Shown one piece after another: positions 1 to 7,315 of a DNA stretch of 64,000 nt. This DNA comes from Lachnospiraceae bacterium (GTDB lineage: Bacteria; Bacillota; Clostridia; Lachnospirales; Lachnospiraceae), in the NCBI GenBank assembly GCA_017469935.1, contig JAFUFL010000073.1:108957-172956 (forward strand), written 5' to 3'. Within the stretch, counting starts at the first letter, position 1; every line of letters begins with the position of its first letter. The position numbers and the translations under genes are program-made. The notes beneath the pieces are model-generated. The model was not told the origin of the DNA. It saw only the letters and a list, made by a program, of their open reading frames with translations, and searched no databases.

Positions 1-1073
1 GTATCGAGACGCAGCGAAACGCCATGGGCGGCTATGACACACTTGTTGTGATCCAGTCGGACGGCAAGCAGGAAATTGACCCTTCCGTGAAGCCTCCGGT
101 GATCACAGACCAGCCCAGTTTCATAGCGGCGGTCAAGGAGAGCGGCCTGGTAGGTCTGGGCGGCGCCAGTTTCCCGACCTGGCTCAAGTTCAATCCCAAG
201 AACCTGGGCGAGCCCATGACACTGATCATTAACGGCGCGGAGTGCGAGCCTTTCATCACTTCCGACCACAGGACGATGCTGGAGGACGCCCAGAATATCA
301 TCGACGGCGCCCTGATGATCATGAAGTATATTCAGGCTCCTGAGTGCTATATCGGCATTGAGGACAACAAGCAGGATGCGATCGATCTGTTCAACAAGAT
401 GTTCGCGGAGCAGGGAATCACGAATATCAAGACTTTCCCTCTGCAGGCCAGCTACCCGAAGGGAGCGGAGCGTGTCCTGATCTACGAAGTGACCGGAAAG
501 ACCTGCAACGCAGGCGTTCTTCCCGCGGATCTGGGATGCATCGTTTCCAACATCACATCCGTCGCATTCCTCGGACAGTATCTCAAGGACGGAATGCCCC
601 TGATCAAAAAGAGAGTGACCATTGACGGCGACGCCGTCGCAAAGCCCGGCAATGTCCTTCTTCCGATCGGAACCTCGATCCACGACGCGATCGAGTTCTG
701 CGGCGGCTACAAGGAAGAGCCCCGCAAGATCCTTATGGGCGGTCCCATGATGGGACGCGCTGTCTTCTCCGACAGAATGCCCATTGTAAAGAACAACAAC
801 GCGATCCTCGCATTTACGAAGGAGCAGTCCCTGATTCCCGAAGAGACGGCGTGCATCAGCTGCGGCAGATGCCACAACGCATGTCCTTTCAATCTGCTTC
901 CTACCGGTTTCGCGGACGCTTACGAAGCCAGAGATGTGAAGAGGCTCAATGATCTGAAGATCATGCAGTGCATGGAATGCGGCAGCTGCTCTTATGTATG
1001 CCCTGCCCGCCGTCCGCTGGCCTTCATCAACAAGCTCGGTAAAGGATTAGTAAGGGAGGCAAGCCAGAAATGA
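1..1073 (+). CDS. rnfC: Rnf complex subunit RnfC (5' end outside window)
   Basis: This is the NADH-side, peripheral iron-sulfur subunit of the Rnf ferredoxin:NAD+ oxidoreductase. The reading frame is open from the first base and has no convincing start here, so the N-terminus lies outside the window. The visible part has the glycine-rich nucleotide/FMN-binding stretch GLGGASFPTW, then two [4Fe-4S] motifs near the C-terminus: CISCGRCHNACP around bases 851-886 and CMECGSCSYVCP around 969-1004. The stop overlaps the rnfD start by 4 bases (ATGA), which implies translational coupling. Gene order C-D-G-E-A-B is the usual one for clostridial rnf operons. The promoter must lie upstream of the window. 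Identification is secure from motifs and context. Confidence 0.97.
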   Translation, partial: IETQRNAMGGYDTLVVIQSDGKQEIDPSVKPPVITDQPSFIAAVKESGLVGLGGASFPTWLKFNPKNLGEPMTLIINGAECEPFITSDHRTMLEDAQNIIDGALMIMKYIQAPECYIGIEDNKQDAIDLFNKMFAEQGITNIKTFPLQASYPKGAERVLIYEVTGKTCNAGVLPADLGCIVSNITSVAFLGQYLKDGMPLIKKRVTIDGDAVAKPGNVLLPIGTSIHDAIEFCGGYKEEPRKILMGGPMMGRAVFSDRMPIVKNNNAILAFTKEQSLIPEETACISCGRCHNACPFNLLPTGFADAYEARDVKRLNDLKIMQCMECGSCSYVCPARRPLAFINKLGKGLVREASQK

Positions 1074-2113
1074 CGGATACAAAGAATGTAAAATATTATG
1101 ATAATCTCGCCGTGGCGTCGTCTCCCCATCTGGTGACGGCCCTCGACACACAGAAGACCATGATGTGGGTCCTGATCGCCCTGATCCCTTCCTTCATCGC
1201 GAGTGTTTTCTATTTTGGCGTCGGAGCGGTCATTCTCACCGCAGTCTGCGCAGGCTGCAGTGCGCTGTTTGAATACGGCTACGAGAGACTGCTCGGCAAA
1301 AAAGTGACTGTCAAGGACCTCAGCGCCTGTGTCACGGGCGTGATCCTTGCCATGAACCTGCCTTCCAACCTCCCTGTATGGATGGCGGTGATCGGCTGCT
1401 TTGTGGCGATCGTCATCGTCAAGCAGCTCTACGGCGGACTCGGCCGGAACTTTGCGAACCCCGCGATCGTCGGACGTATCGTGCTGCTCTTATCCTTCAC
1501 CTCTTACATGACCACATGGCCTGTTACGAGACTGAACCAGACGGCAGACGCGGTGACCGGCGCTACGCCTCTGGGCCTTCTGGCTGACGGCGCACTGGAC
1601 CAGGCTCCTTCCCTCGCCAACATGTTCGTCGGCAATATCGGCGGCGCCATGGGTGAGACCTGCACAATCGCTGTCCTGATCGGCCTTGCGATCCTGATCT
1701 GGAAGAAGATCATCTCCCCGATCATTCCGGTCTGCTATATGGGCACCGTATTCGTGTTCGCTTTCATCTACTATTCATTTGCAGGCGGAGACTACAGCGC
1801 ACTCCACATGGCTCTGTTCCATCTGCTGGCAGGCGGTGTAGTATTCGGTGCGACTTTCTGCGCGACGGATTATGTCACAAGCCCCATCATGAGAAATGCC
1901 AAGATCGTCTTCGGTATCGGATGCGGCCTTGTCACCATGATCATTCGTCTGTTCTGCGCGTATCCCGAGGGAGCTTCCTTCGCCATCCTGTTCATGAACG
2001 TCATGGCTCCGCTCCTTGATATGGTCGCCCAGAATCAGTTCTACGGCATCGGCGCTGCAGAAAAGGCTGCCAAAAAAGCTGCCAAGGAAGCAGGAAAGGA
2101 GGCTGCCAAATAA
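1070..2113 (+). CDS. rnfD: Rnf complex membrane subunit RnfD
   Basis: RnfD is an integral membrane subunit of the Rnf ion pump and carries a covalently bound FMN. The 347-residue product has many hydrophobic helices and is homologous to NqrB/RnfD. The flavinylation motif is visible as DAVTGATPLG, and the expected FMN acceptor is the threonine of the GAT triplet, about residue 166. The C-terminus ends in a Lys/Ala-rich cytoplasmic tail. The start overlaps the rnfC stop and the stop shares its last base with the rnfG ATG, so the operon is tightly packed. The ApbE flavin transferase that would modify this site is encoded 4 kb downstream. Confidence 0.96.
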   Translation: MTDTKNVKYYDNLAVASSPHLVTALDTQKTMMWVLIALIPSFIASVFYFGVGAVILTAVCAGCSALFEYGYERLLGKKVTVKDLSACVTGVILAMNLPSNLPVWMAVIGCFVAIVIVKQLYGGLGRNFANPAIVGRIVLLLSFTSYMTTWPVTRLNQTADAVTGATPLGLLADGALDQAPSLANMFVGNIGGAMGETCTIAVLIGLAILIWKKIISPIIPVCYMGTVFVFAFIYYSFAGGDYSALHMALFHLLAGGVVFGATFCATDYVTSPIMRNAKIVFGIGCGLVTMIIRLFCAYPEGASFAILFMNVMAPLLDMVAQNQFYGIGAAEKAAKKAAKEAGKEAAK

Positions 2114-2688
2114 TGACTAAGAATGAAAATTTTAAGGAATATGGCATGCCGGTAGTTGTCCTCGTGGCGATCTGCTTCGTGACGACACTCCTTCTGGCAC
2201 TGACCAACTCGGTCTCTGAACCTATTATCATCAAAAATGCGGCGATCACCGCTACCGCGAACAGAAAAGAGCTGCTTCCCGACGCGGATGACTTCACACA
2301 GCTTGAACTGGACAGCTATGCTTCCTCTTCGGACGGTAAGGCGTCTGTAACAGAAGTTTATAAGGCAAACAATGATACCGGTTATGTAATGACCTGCACG
2401 ACCAAGTCCTTCGGCGGCGACCTGACCATGATGGTCGGCCTCGACGCGACCGGCGCGGTCACCGGCGTCAAGGTCACGGACCACGCCGATACGCCCGGCG
2501 TAGGTACCAAGGACCAGGATCCCGAATATCTTGCGCAGTACATCACAAAGACATCGCTCAGTGCTGAGGATGTCAAAAAAGAGGCGGGCTTCAGCTTCAT
2601 TACCGGTGCGTCTGTATCCGGTACTGCCATCCACAAGGGCGTATACGCAGCTCTTGCGCAGTATGCAGAGTTAGGAGGTGCGAAGTAA
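2113..2688 (+). CDS. rnfG: Rnf complex FMN-binding subunit RnfG
   Basis: RnfG has one N-terminal membrane anchor (hydrophobic stretch at about residues 11-33) and an extracytoplasmic FMN-binding domain. It passes electrons within the Rnf complex through covalently attached FMN. At 191 residues it has the usual length. The flavin-attachment region reads ITGASVSGT. In most RnfG/NqrC proteins the equivalent motif is S/T-G-A-T, so the usual acceptor threonine is replaced by serine at residue 167 (codon 2611-2613). The gene starts on the last base of the rnfD stop and its own stop abuts the rnfE ATG at 2688. Confidence 0.95.
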   Translation: MTKNENFKEYGMPVVVLVAICFVTTLLLALTNSVSEPIIIKNAAITATANRKELLPDADDFTQLELDSYASSSDGKASVTEVYKANNDTGYVMTCTTKSFGGDLTMMVGLDATGAVTGVKVTDHADTPGVGTKDQDPEYLAQYITKTSLSAEDVKKEAGFSFITGASVSGTAIHKGVYAALAQYAELGGAK

Positions 2689-3404
2689 TGGAAGAGAGGA
2701 AAAGAATTGACGTTCTGTTGAACGGACTGATCAAAGAAAACCCGGTCCTTGTGCTGGTCATCGGTACCTGCCCCACACTGGCGACATCTACCTCCGTTGA
2801 GACCGGTTTCGGTATGGGACTTGCAGCCACGGCTGTTCTTGTCTGCTCCAATATCGTTATCTCGGCACTGCACAACATTATTCCCGATAAGGTAAGAATC
2901 CCTTGCTTTATCACTGTTATCGCGGGATTCGTTACGATCGTCCAGATGCTGCTCCAGGCCTTTGTGCCTTCCCTGTATTCCGCACTGGGACTGTATCTGC
3001 CTCTGATCGTCGTTAACTGCATCATTCTCGGCCGCGCCGAGATGTTCGCGAGCAAGAACGGTGTCCTGGACAGCGCGCTCGACGGCATCGGCATGGGCCT
3101 GGGCTTTACACTGACACTGGTCATCATGGGCACGATCCGCGAAGTTCTCGGAAGCGGCACATGGCTTGCGGGCGACTGGTTCGGACTTGCTAAGGGATTC
3201 AAGGGAATTCCGCTGCTCTCCAATTTCATCCCCGGCATGAGCATCATGACCATGGTTCCCGGCGGTTTCTTCGTATACGCGATCGTTATGGCGGCTGTTC
3301 ACTATTTCACCAAGGATAAGAGCAAGATCCGCAACGAGTTCGGATGCGACGGATGCGCCAATGCAGGCAACTGCGCGGACGGCGATTGCGCCGCACAGAA
3401 ATAA
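2688..3404 (+). CDS. rnfE: Rnf complex membrane subunit RnfE
   Basis: RnfE is a polytopic membrane subunit paralogous to RnfA and NqrD. The two form the membrane core that holds an iron-sulfur centre. The 238-residue protein has about six hydrophobic helices. After the last helix it has a charged, cysteine-rich extension with four cysteines in the pattern C-x2-C-x5-C-x4-C (about residues 219-234). This tail is an addition to the standard fold and could bind metal or an iron-sulfur cluster, but this is inference. It is preceded by a good ribosome-binding site inside the end of rnfG and followed by a 20-base gap to rnfA. Confidence 0.95.
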   Translation: MEERKRIDVLLNGLIKENPVLVLVIGTCPTLATSTSVETGFGMGLAATAVLVCSNIVISALHNIIPDKVRIPCFITVIAGFVTIVQMLLQAFVPSLYSALGLYLPLIVVNCIILGRAEMFASKNGVLDSALDGIGMGLGFTLTLVIMGTIREVLGSGTWLAGDWFGLAKGFKGIPLLSNFIPGMSIMTMVPGGFFVYAIVMAAVHYFTKDKSKIRNEFGCDGCANAGNCADGDCAAQK

Positions 3405-3424
3405 GAAGGAGAGGAGGATAAATC

Positions 3425-4000
3425 ATGAAATTTCTTATCATCATTATCAGCATGGTTCTGGTAAACAACTATCCTCTGGCTCAGTTCCTGGGGATCTGCC
3501 CCTTCCTGGGAGTTTCCAAAGATCTGGACAGCTCCACGGGTATGGGTATCGCCGTTACGTTCGTCATGGTACTTGCGACAGCAGTCACATGGCCGATCCA
3601 GCAGCTTCTCAATAAGTTCGGGATCGGATACCTGCAGACGGTTGTCTTCATCCTTGTAATCGCAGCTCTGGTACAGCTGGTTGAGATGTTCATGAAGAAG
3701 AGCATGCCCGCACTCTACAAGTCGCTGGGTATCTTCCTTCCCCTGATCACCACCAACTGCGCAGTCCTTGGTGTCTGCATTACCAACATCGATTCCAATT
3801 ACAACTACATCGAATCTCTGGTAAACGCGTTCGGAGCCGGAATCGGATTCCTGTTCGCCATGGTCGTCATGGCCGGCGTCCGCACCAAGCTCGTTGATCA
3901 GAGCCGTATTCCGGAGTCCTTCAGAGGTGTTCCGATCGTTCTGATCACAGCGGCGATCCTTTCCCTGAGCTTTATGGGCTTCAACGGAATGTTCTCATAA
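3425..4000 (+). CDS. rnfA: Rnf complex membrane subunit RnfA
   Basis: RnfA is the second of the paired inverted-topology membrane subunits (paralogue of RnfE, homologue of NqrE). The 191-residue product is almost wholly hydrophobic, with about six helices, and has the standard length. It carries the conserved segment LGICPFLGVSK near the N-terminus and TTNCAVLGVC in the middle; these cysteines correspond to the ligands of the membrane-embedded iron-sulfur cluster in studied Rnf/NQR complexes. A clear Shine-Dalgarno (GGAGAGGA) precedes the ATG. It lies between rnfE and rnfB in one operon. Confidence 0.96.
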   Translation: MKFLIIIISMVLVNNYPLAQFLGICPFLGVSKDLDSSTGMGIAVTFVMVLATAVTWPIQQLLNKFGIGYLQTVVFILVIAALVQLVEMFMKKSMPALYKSLGIFLPLITTNCAVLGVCITNIDSNYNYIESLVNAFGAGIGFLFAMVVMAGVRTKLVDQSRIPESFRGVPIVLITAAILSLSFMGFNGMFS

Positions 4001-4015
4001 GAAAGGAGAAAGAGG

Positions 4016-4987
4016 ATGAGTATAGTAATACCTGTAGCACTCGTTGTCATCGTCGGTCTCCTCGCTTCCGTCATGCTCAGCTATGCGTCCAAAGTGTTCG
4101 CGGTTCAGGAAGACCAGCTTTTCCTCGACCTGCGCGCAGAGCTCCCCGGGGCTAACTGCGGCGGCTGCGGATACGCAGGATGTGATGACTATGCACACGC
4201 CATGGCAGAGGGCGGCGGAGAAACTCCCTGCACCAAGTGTTCTGTCGGCGGACCTGCCGTAGCGGCTAAACTCGCTTCGCTTCTGGGTCAGGACGCGGGA
4301 AGCATGGAGAAGAAAGTCGCATTCGTAATGTGCAACGGCACAACAGAAAACGCGGCTAAACTCTATGAGTACGAAGATATCAATTCCTGTAAGGCGGCAA
4401 AGCAGCTGTTCGGCGGCAGCAAGCAGTGTCCTTACGGCTGTATCGGTCTGGGCGACTGTGTACAGGCCTGCGAATTTGACGCGATCCGCATCATCGACGG
4501 CGTAGCGGTCGTAGGACGCGACTACTGCACGAGCTGCGGCGCCTGCGCAAAGGCCTGCCCGCAGAAGCTGATCAAGATCATCCCCGAATCTGCAAAGGTT
4601 CAGGTCCGCTGCCACAACGAGCAGAAGGGCGCAGACGCCAGAAAAGCCTGCACCACAGCCTGCATCGGATGTGCGCAGTGCTCGAGAGTCTGCCCTAAGG
4701 GCGCGATCACCATTGAGAATAATCTCAGCGTGATCGATCCCGAAAAGTGCATCAAGTGCGGCCTGTGCGCGGCCAAGTGTCCGACCGGCGCGATCCAGGA
4801 TGTTCTTCACACAGCAGAGCAGAAGGAAAAGATCAAGAAGGGTCTTCAGATGAAGGAAGCCAAGGAAGCTGAGAAGCGCAAAGAGGCGGCCCTCAAGGCT
4901 AAGGCGGAGAAGGAAGCAGCTGCAAAGGCAGCAGCTGAAGCGAAAGCTGCAGAAGCTAAGCCCGCAGATGAGGCGCCCAAAGCCTGA
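4016..4987 (+). CDS. rnfB: Rnf complex ferredoxin-oxidising subunit RnfB
   Basis: RnfB accepts electrons from reduced ferredoxin. The 323-residue protein starts with one membrane helix (about residues 3-25), followed by a Fes-type [4Fe-4S] domain with NCGGCGYAGC. A run of ferredoxin-like motifs follows, including CTSCGACAKACP, CIGCAQCSRVCP and CIKCGLCAAKCP. The last 45 or so residues are a low-complexity Ala/Lys/Glu helix-forming tail. The Shine-Dalgarno is AAGGAGAAAG. This is the last gene of the operon, and a strong hairpin terminator starts 33 bases after the stop. Confidence 0.96.
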   Translation: MSIVIPVALVVIVGLLASVMLSYASKVFAVQEDQLFLDLRAELPGANCGGCGYAGCDDYAHAMAEGGGETPCTKCSVGGPAVAAKLASLLGQDAGSMEKKVAFVMCNGTTENAAKLYEYEDINSCKAAKQLFGGSKQCPYGCIGLGDCVQACEFDAIRIIDGVAVVGRDYCTSCGACAKACPQKLIKIIPESAKVQVRCHNEQKGADARKACTTACIGCAQCSRVCPKGAITIENNLSVIDPEKCIKCGLCAAKCPTGAIQDVLHTAEQKEKIKKGLQMKEAKEAEKRKEAALKAKAEKEAAAKAAAEAKAAEAKPADEAPKA

Positions 4988-5020
4988 TCGATCTGTTGTG
5001 ATCTGATGATCCTAAATAGT

Positions 5021-5060
5021 AAGGAGCTGATGCATTTTAAATGCACCAGCTCCTTTTTTT
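5021..5060. terminator. Bidirectional intrinsic terminator after rnfB
   Basis: A 14-15 bp stem with one mismatch (left arm 5023-5037, right arm 5039-5053) is followed by seven to eight T on the plus strand. The A-rich left side lets it also end the convergent minus-strand transcript of the Gx transporter gene. Confidence 0.9.
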
Positions 5061-5584
5061 CAGTAGAACAACCTCTTTGGAATATGCTCGAGCAAAATCC
5101 AGCCAAGCCATCCGATCAGAATTCCTGAAACCGTACCTGAAATAATCAGGATTGGCAGATAGTAGAAGATCTGCGGACTGGAAACCAGAATGGCAGCTAT
5201 ACTCAGCTGTCCTATGTTGTGGGCGACGCCGCCTCCCATGCTTACGCCGACTACAGAGAAAGCATCACTCTTTTTGAGCAGACACATTACTGCAAAGCTC
5301 AGAATGCAGCCGCAAAGAGAGTAGACCGCGCCGTAGAGCCCGGAAAACATAAAACCGGCCAGAAAGATGCGGATCAGATTGATGGAAAGAGCGTAGCGGC
5401 TGTCCAGCCGGTACATAGCAATGATCACGACCAGGTTCGCAATTCCGAGTTTGATGCCGGGAATACCGGGGGCAGCGGGAAGGATCGCCTCGATATAGGA
5501 AAAAATAAGGGCGAGCGACGCAAAGAGAGCACTTATAGCCACACGCTTTGCTGCAGGAGAACTACTGGGCAACTGCATCGACAT
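5060..5584 (-). CDS. Gx transporter family membrane protein (heptaprenyl diphosphate synthase component I family)
   Basis: This is a small polytopic membrane protein of 174 residues with about five helices and several glycine-rich helix faces (for example PGIPGIKLGIANL and SMGGGVAHN). It resembles the family named Gx transporter or Hpre_diP_synt_I, related in fold to ECF substrate-binding subunits. The substrate is unknown, and the old synthase name is not supported by any catalytic motif. Its start overlaps the end of the NusG domain II gene by 23 bases. The same pair next to apbE and rnf recurs in clostridia and suggests a link to redox or flavin biology (inference). Two starts are possible, 5584 or 5578; AAAGGAGG precedes both. 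Confidence 0.8.
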   Translation of the reverse strand: MSMQLPSSSPAAKRVAISALFASLALIFSYIEAILPAAPGIPGIKLGIANLVVIIAMYRLDSRYALSINLIRIFLAGFMFSGLYGAVYSLCGCILSFAVMCLLKKSDAFSVVGVSMGGGVAHNIGQLSIAAILVSSPQIFYYLPILIISGTVSGILIGWLGWILLEHIPKRLFY

Positions 5585-5939
5585 CAGCCTCCTTTCCTCC
5601 CTCTATACGAACAACGATTTTATGCGGAAGGCAGATTATGCTCTCGCCGGAACGCGAAATCGGTTTGTGATTCACACAGACCTGGTTGTGACAGTCGGAA
5701 GACTCCATACTGACGCTGCCGTTCTCTATGAGGACGACATTGTGGAAGTCTTCACCGCTGATCTCGATCCGGCGGTCTTCATCCAGGCTGTAAGTGCCGT
5801 AAGGGCTGCCGTCCAATGTGATAACTGCATCGCCGGCAGGGGATGACAGCCTGAAGAAGATCAGCGCTGCAGATATGCCTGCCGAGAGAAGAAGAACGCA
5901 GAACAGGATAATGTCTGCTTTTCTGATAAAACTGAACAT
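5562..5939 (-). CDS. NusG domain II-containing small membrane-anchored protein
   Basis: This 125-residue protein has an N-terminal membrane helix (about residues 8-30) and an extracytoplasmic NusG domain II-like beta domain. A Cys pair, SSDCHNQVCVNH, and a third cysteine at IICLPHK are typical of this small family, which often sits beside apbE, Gx transporter and rnf genes. Its biochemical role is not known. I chose the ATG at 5939 because GGAG lies 9 bases upstream on the minus strand; the in-frame ATG at 5954 has no ribosome-binding site. It forms a two-gene operon with the Gx transporter and is divergent from apbE. Confidence 0.82.
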   Translation of the reverse strand: MFSFIRKADIILFCVLLLSAGISAALIFFRLSSPAGDAVITLDGSPYGTYSLDEDRRIEISGEDFHNVVLIENGSVSMESSDCHNQVCVNHKPISRSGESIICLPHKIVVRIEGGKEADVDAVAQ

Positions 5940-5998
5940 GTTACAATTCTCCATACAAGCTTAGCCTTGACAATGATGGCTGCACAGGAGTTAACAAA

Positions 5999-7069
5999 AT
6001 GAAAACAGTTTACGAGTTTGACACTGCAGATAACACGGCTCTGAAGAAAGTGGTTAAAATGATCGTTGCAGTTTCTGCAGTGTTTTTGATTATAACACAG
6101 TCGGGATGCAGCAGCAAAACGCCTGAGCCTGTGTCAAAGCAGAGTTTCTATTTTGATACAGTGTGCTCTATTGCGGTGTATGACATGGAGGAGATGAGCG
6201 AAGAGGGTGCACAGTCTGCTATTGACAAGGCGTTTAAACTCTGCAGCCATTATGAATCACTGCTGAGCCGCACGAAAGAAGGCAGTGATATCTACAAGAT
6301 CAACCATGCCGGGGGAAAGCCCGTGGATTGTGACCCGGAGACAGTGGAAGTGATCCGAAAGGGGCTGGGTTACAGCGAGATGTCCGGCGGCGCGTTTGAT
6401 ATCACGATCGGAAAGGTGACGGATCTGTGGGATTTTCATGCGGAGGATCCGCAAGTGCCTGTGGATGAGGAACTGAAGAAAGCGGTATCGACCGTCAACT
6501 GGAAGAATGTCAGCATTGAAGGGAATACAGTGATGATCTCTGATCCTGAGACACATCTGGATCTGGGAGGGATCGCAAAGGGATTTATTGCCGACAAGGT
6601 TGGAGAAAATCTTGAAGAGAGCGGCGTGACTTCAGCCGTTATCAGTCTTGGCGGAAATATTGTGTGCATCGGGGAAAAGCCCGTCGGCAAGGAATTTAAA
6701 CCTTTTCGGGTCGGGATCGAGAAACCGTACTCGGAGCAGTCAGAGATTGTCGGAACAGTGGACTGCGAGGATGAGACTGTCGTAACTTCAGGAGTGTACC
6801 AGAGATACTTTGAGAAGGACGGCGTGCGTTACCATCATATTTTGGATCCGTCGACAGGATATCCGGCTCAGTCCGATATAGTCGGGGTGACGCTGCGGGC
6901 TCCCAAAGGCAGATCGGCTGACTGTGACGCCCTGGCAACTATTCTGCTGATCATGGGGGAAAAAGAGGGCCTGAATGCTGCAGAGAAAACGGAGGGGATC
7001 GAAGCTTTCTTTATTACGGCGGACGGAAGGTATGTGAGTACGGAAGGAATGGGATTTACTAAAGAGTAA
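5999..7069 (+). CDS. apbE: FAD:protein FMN transferase ApbE
   Basis: ApbE transfers FMN from FAD onto Thr/Ser side chains of exported or membrane flavoproteins such as RnfG and RnfD. The 356-residue product has an atypical N-terminal extension, then a hydrophobic segment ending in TQSGCSS, which looks like a lipoprotein signal with the lipidated cysteine about residue 37. Conserved ApbE elements follow: DLGGIAKGF, the segment SLGGNIVCIG, and HHILDPSTGYPA near residue 280. AGGAG with an 8-base spacer supports the ATG at 5999. It is monocistronic, with its own terminator. Proximity to rnf suggests RnfD and RnfG are its substrates. Confidence 0.94.
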   Translation: MKTVYEFDTADNTALKKVVKMIVAVSAVFLIITQSGCSSKTPEPVSKQSFYFDTVCSIAVYDMEEMSEEGAQSAIDKAFKLCSHYESLLSRTKEGSDIYKINHAGGKPVDCDPETVEVIRKGLGYSEMSGGAFDITIGKVTDLWDFHAEDPQVPVDEELKKAVSTVNWKNVSIEGNTVMISDPETHLDLGGIAKGFIADKVGENLEESGVTSAVISLGGNIVCIGEKPVGKEFKPFRVGIEKPYSEQSEIVGTVDCEDETVVTSGVYQRYFEKDGVRYHHILDPSTGYPAQSDIVGVTLRAPKGRSADCDALATILLIMGEKEGLNAAEKTEGIEAFFITADGRYVSTEGMGFTKE

Positions 7070-7134
7070 AGCTTCTTGTTTAGGACTCACCCCTTTAGGA
7101 AACGCGCGCATTCTGAGGTAAAATATTGCACATG

Positions 7135-7163
7135 AAAAGAGCACCGAAAGGCGCTCTTTTTTT
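7135..7163 (+). terminator. Intrinsic terminator after apbE
   Basis: The stem pairs AAGAGC/GCGCTCTT around a GAAA-containing loop, and seven T follow. It separates apbE from the giant surface-protein gene. Confidence 0.85.
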
Positions 7164-7217
7164 ATCAATAAATCTAAAAATTAAAGATTTTAATGCTAAT
7201 TAACAGTCATCATGTAA

Positions 7218-7223
7218 TATAAT
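7218..7223 (+). promoter_or_regulatory. Candidate -10 element for the giant surface-protein gene
   Basis: A perfect TATAAT lies in an AT-rich stretch 93 bases before the chosen start. The hexamer 17 bases upstream (GCTAAT) is a poor -35, so the promoter may need an activator or another sigma factor. Only the -10 is supported. Confidence 0.4.
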
Positions 7224-7315
7224 GTTAATAAGTATACAAAAAATTGAAGCTTGCAACATGGAACATACATTACAGCCGGATTAAATCGATTGAGCAAACA
7301 GTAAAGGAGAACGCT

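Noticed and set aside
1-23. ATG at base 24 as the rnfC start
   Set aside because: The frame is open upstream to base 1, no ribosome-binding site precedes it, and the protein would lack the conserved N-terminal part of RnfC.
5967-5972. TTGACA as -35 of an apbE promoter
   Set aside because: No -10-like hexamer is found 16-18 bases downstream before the apbE start.
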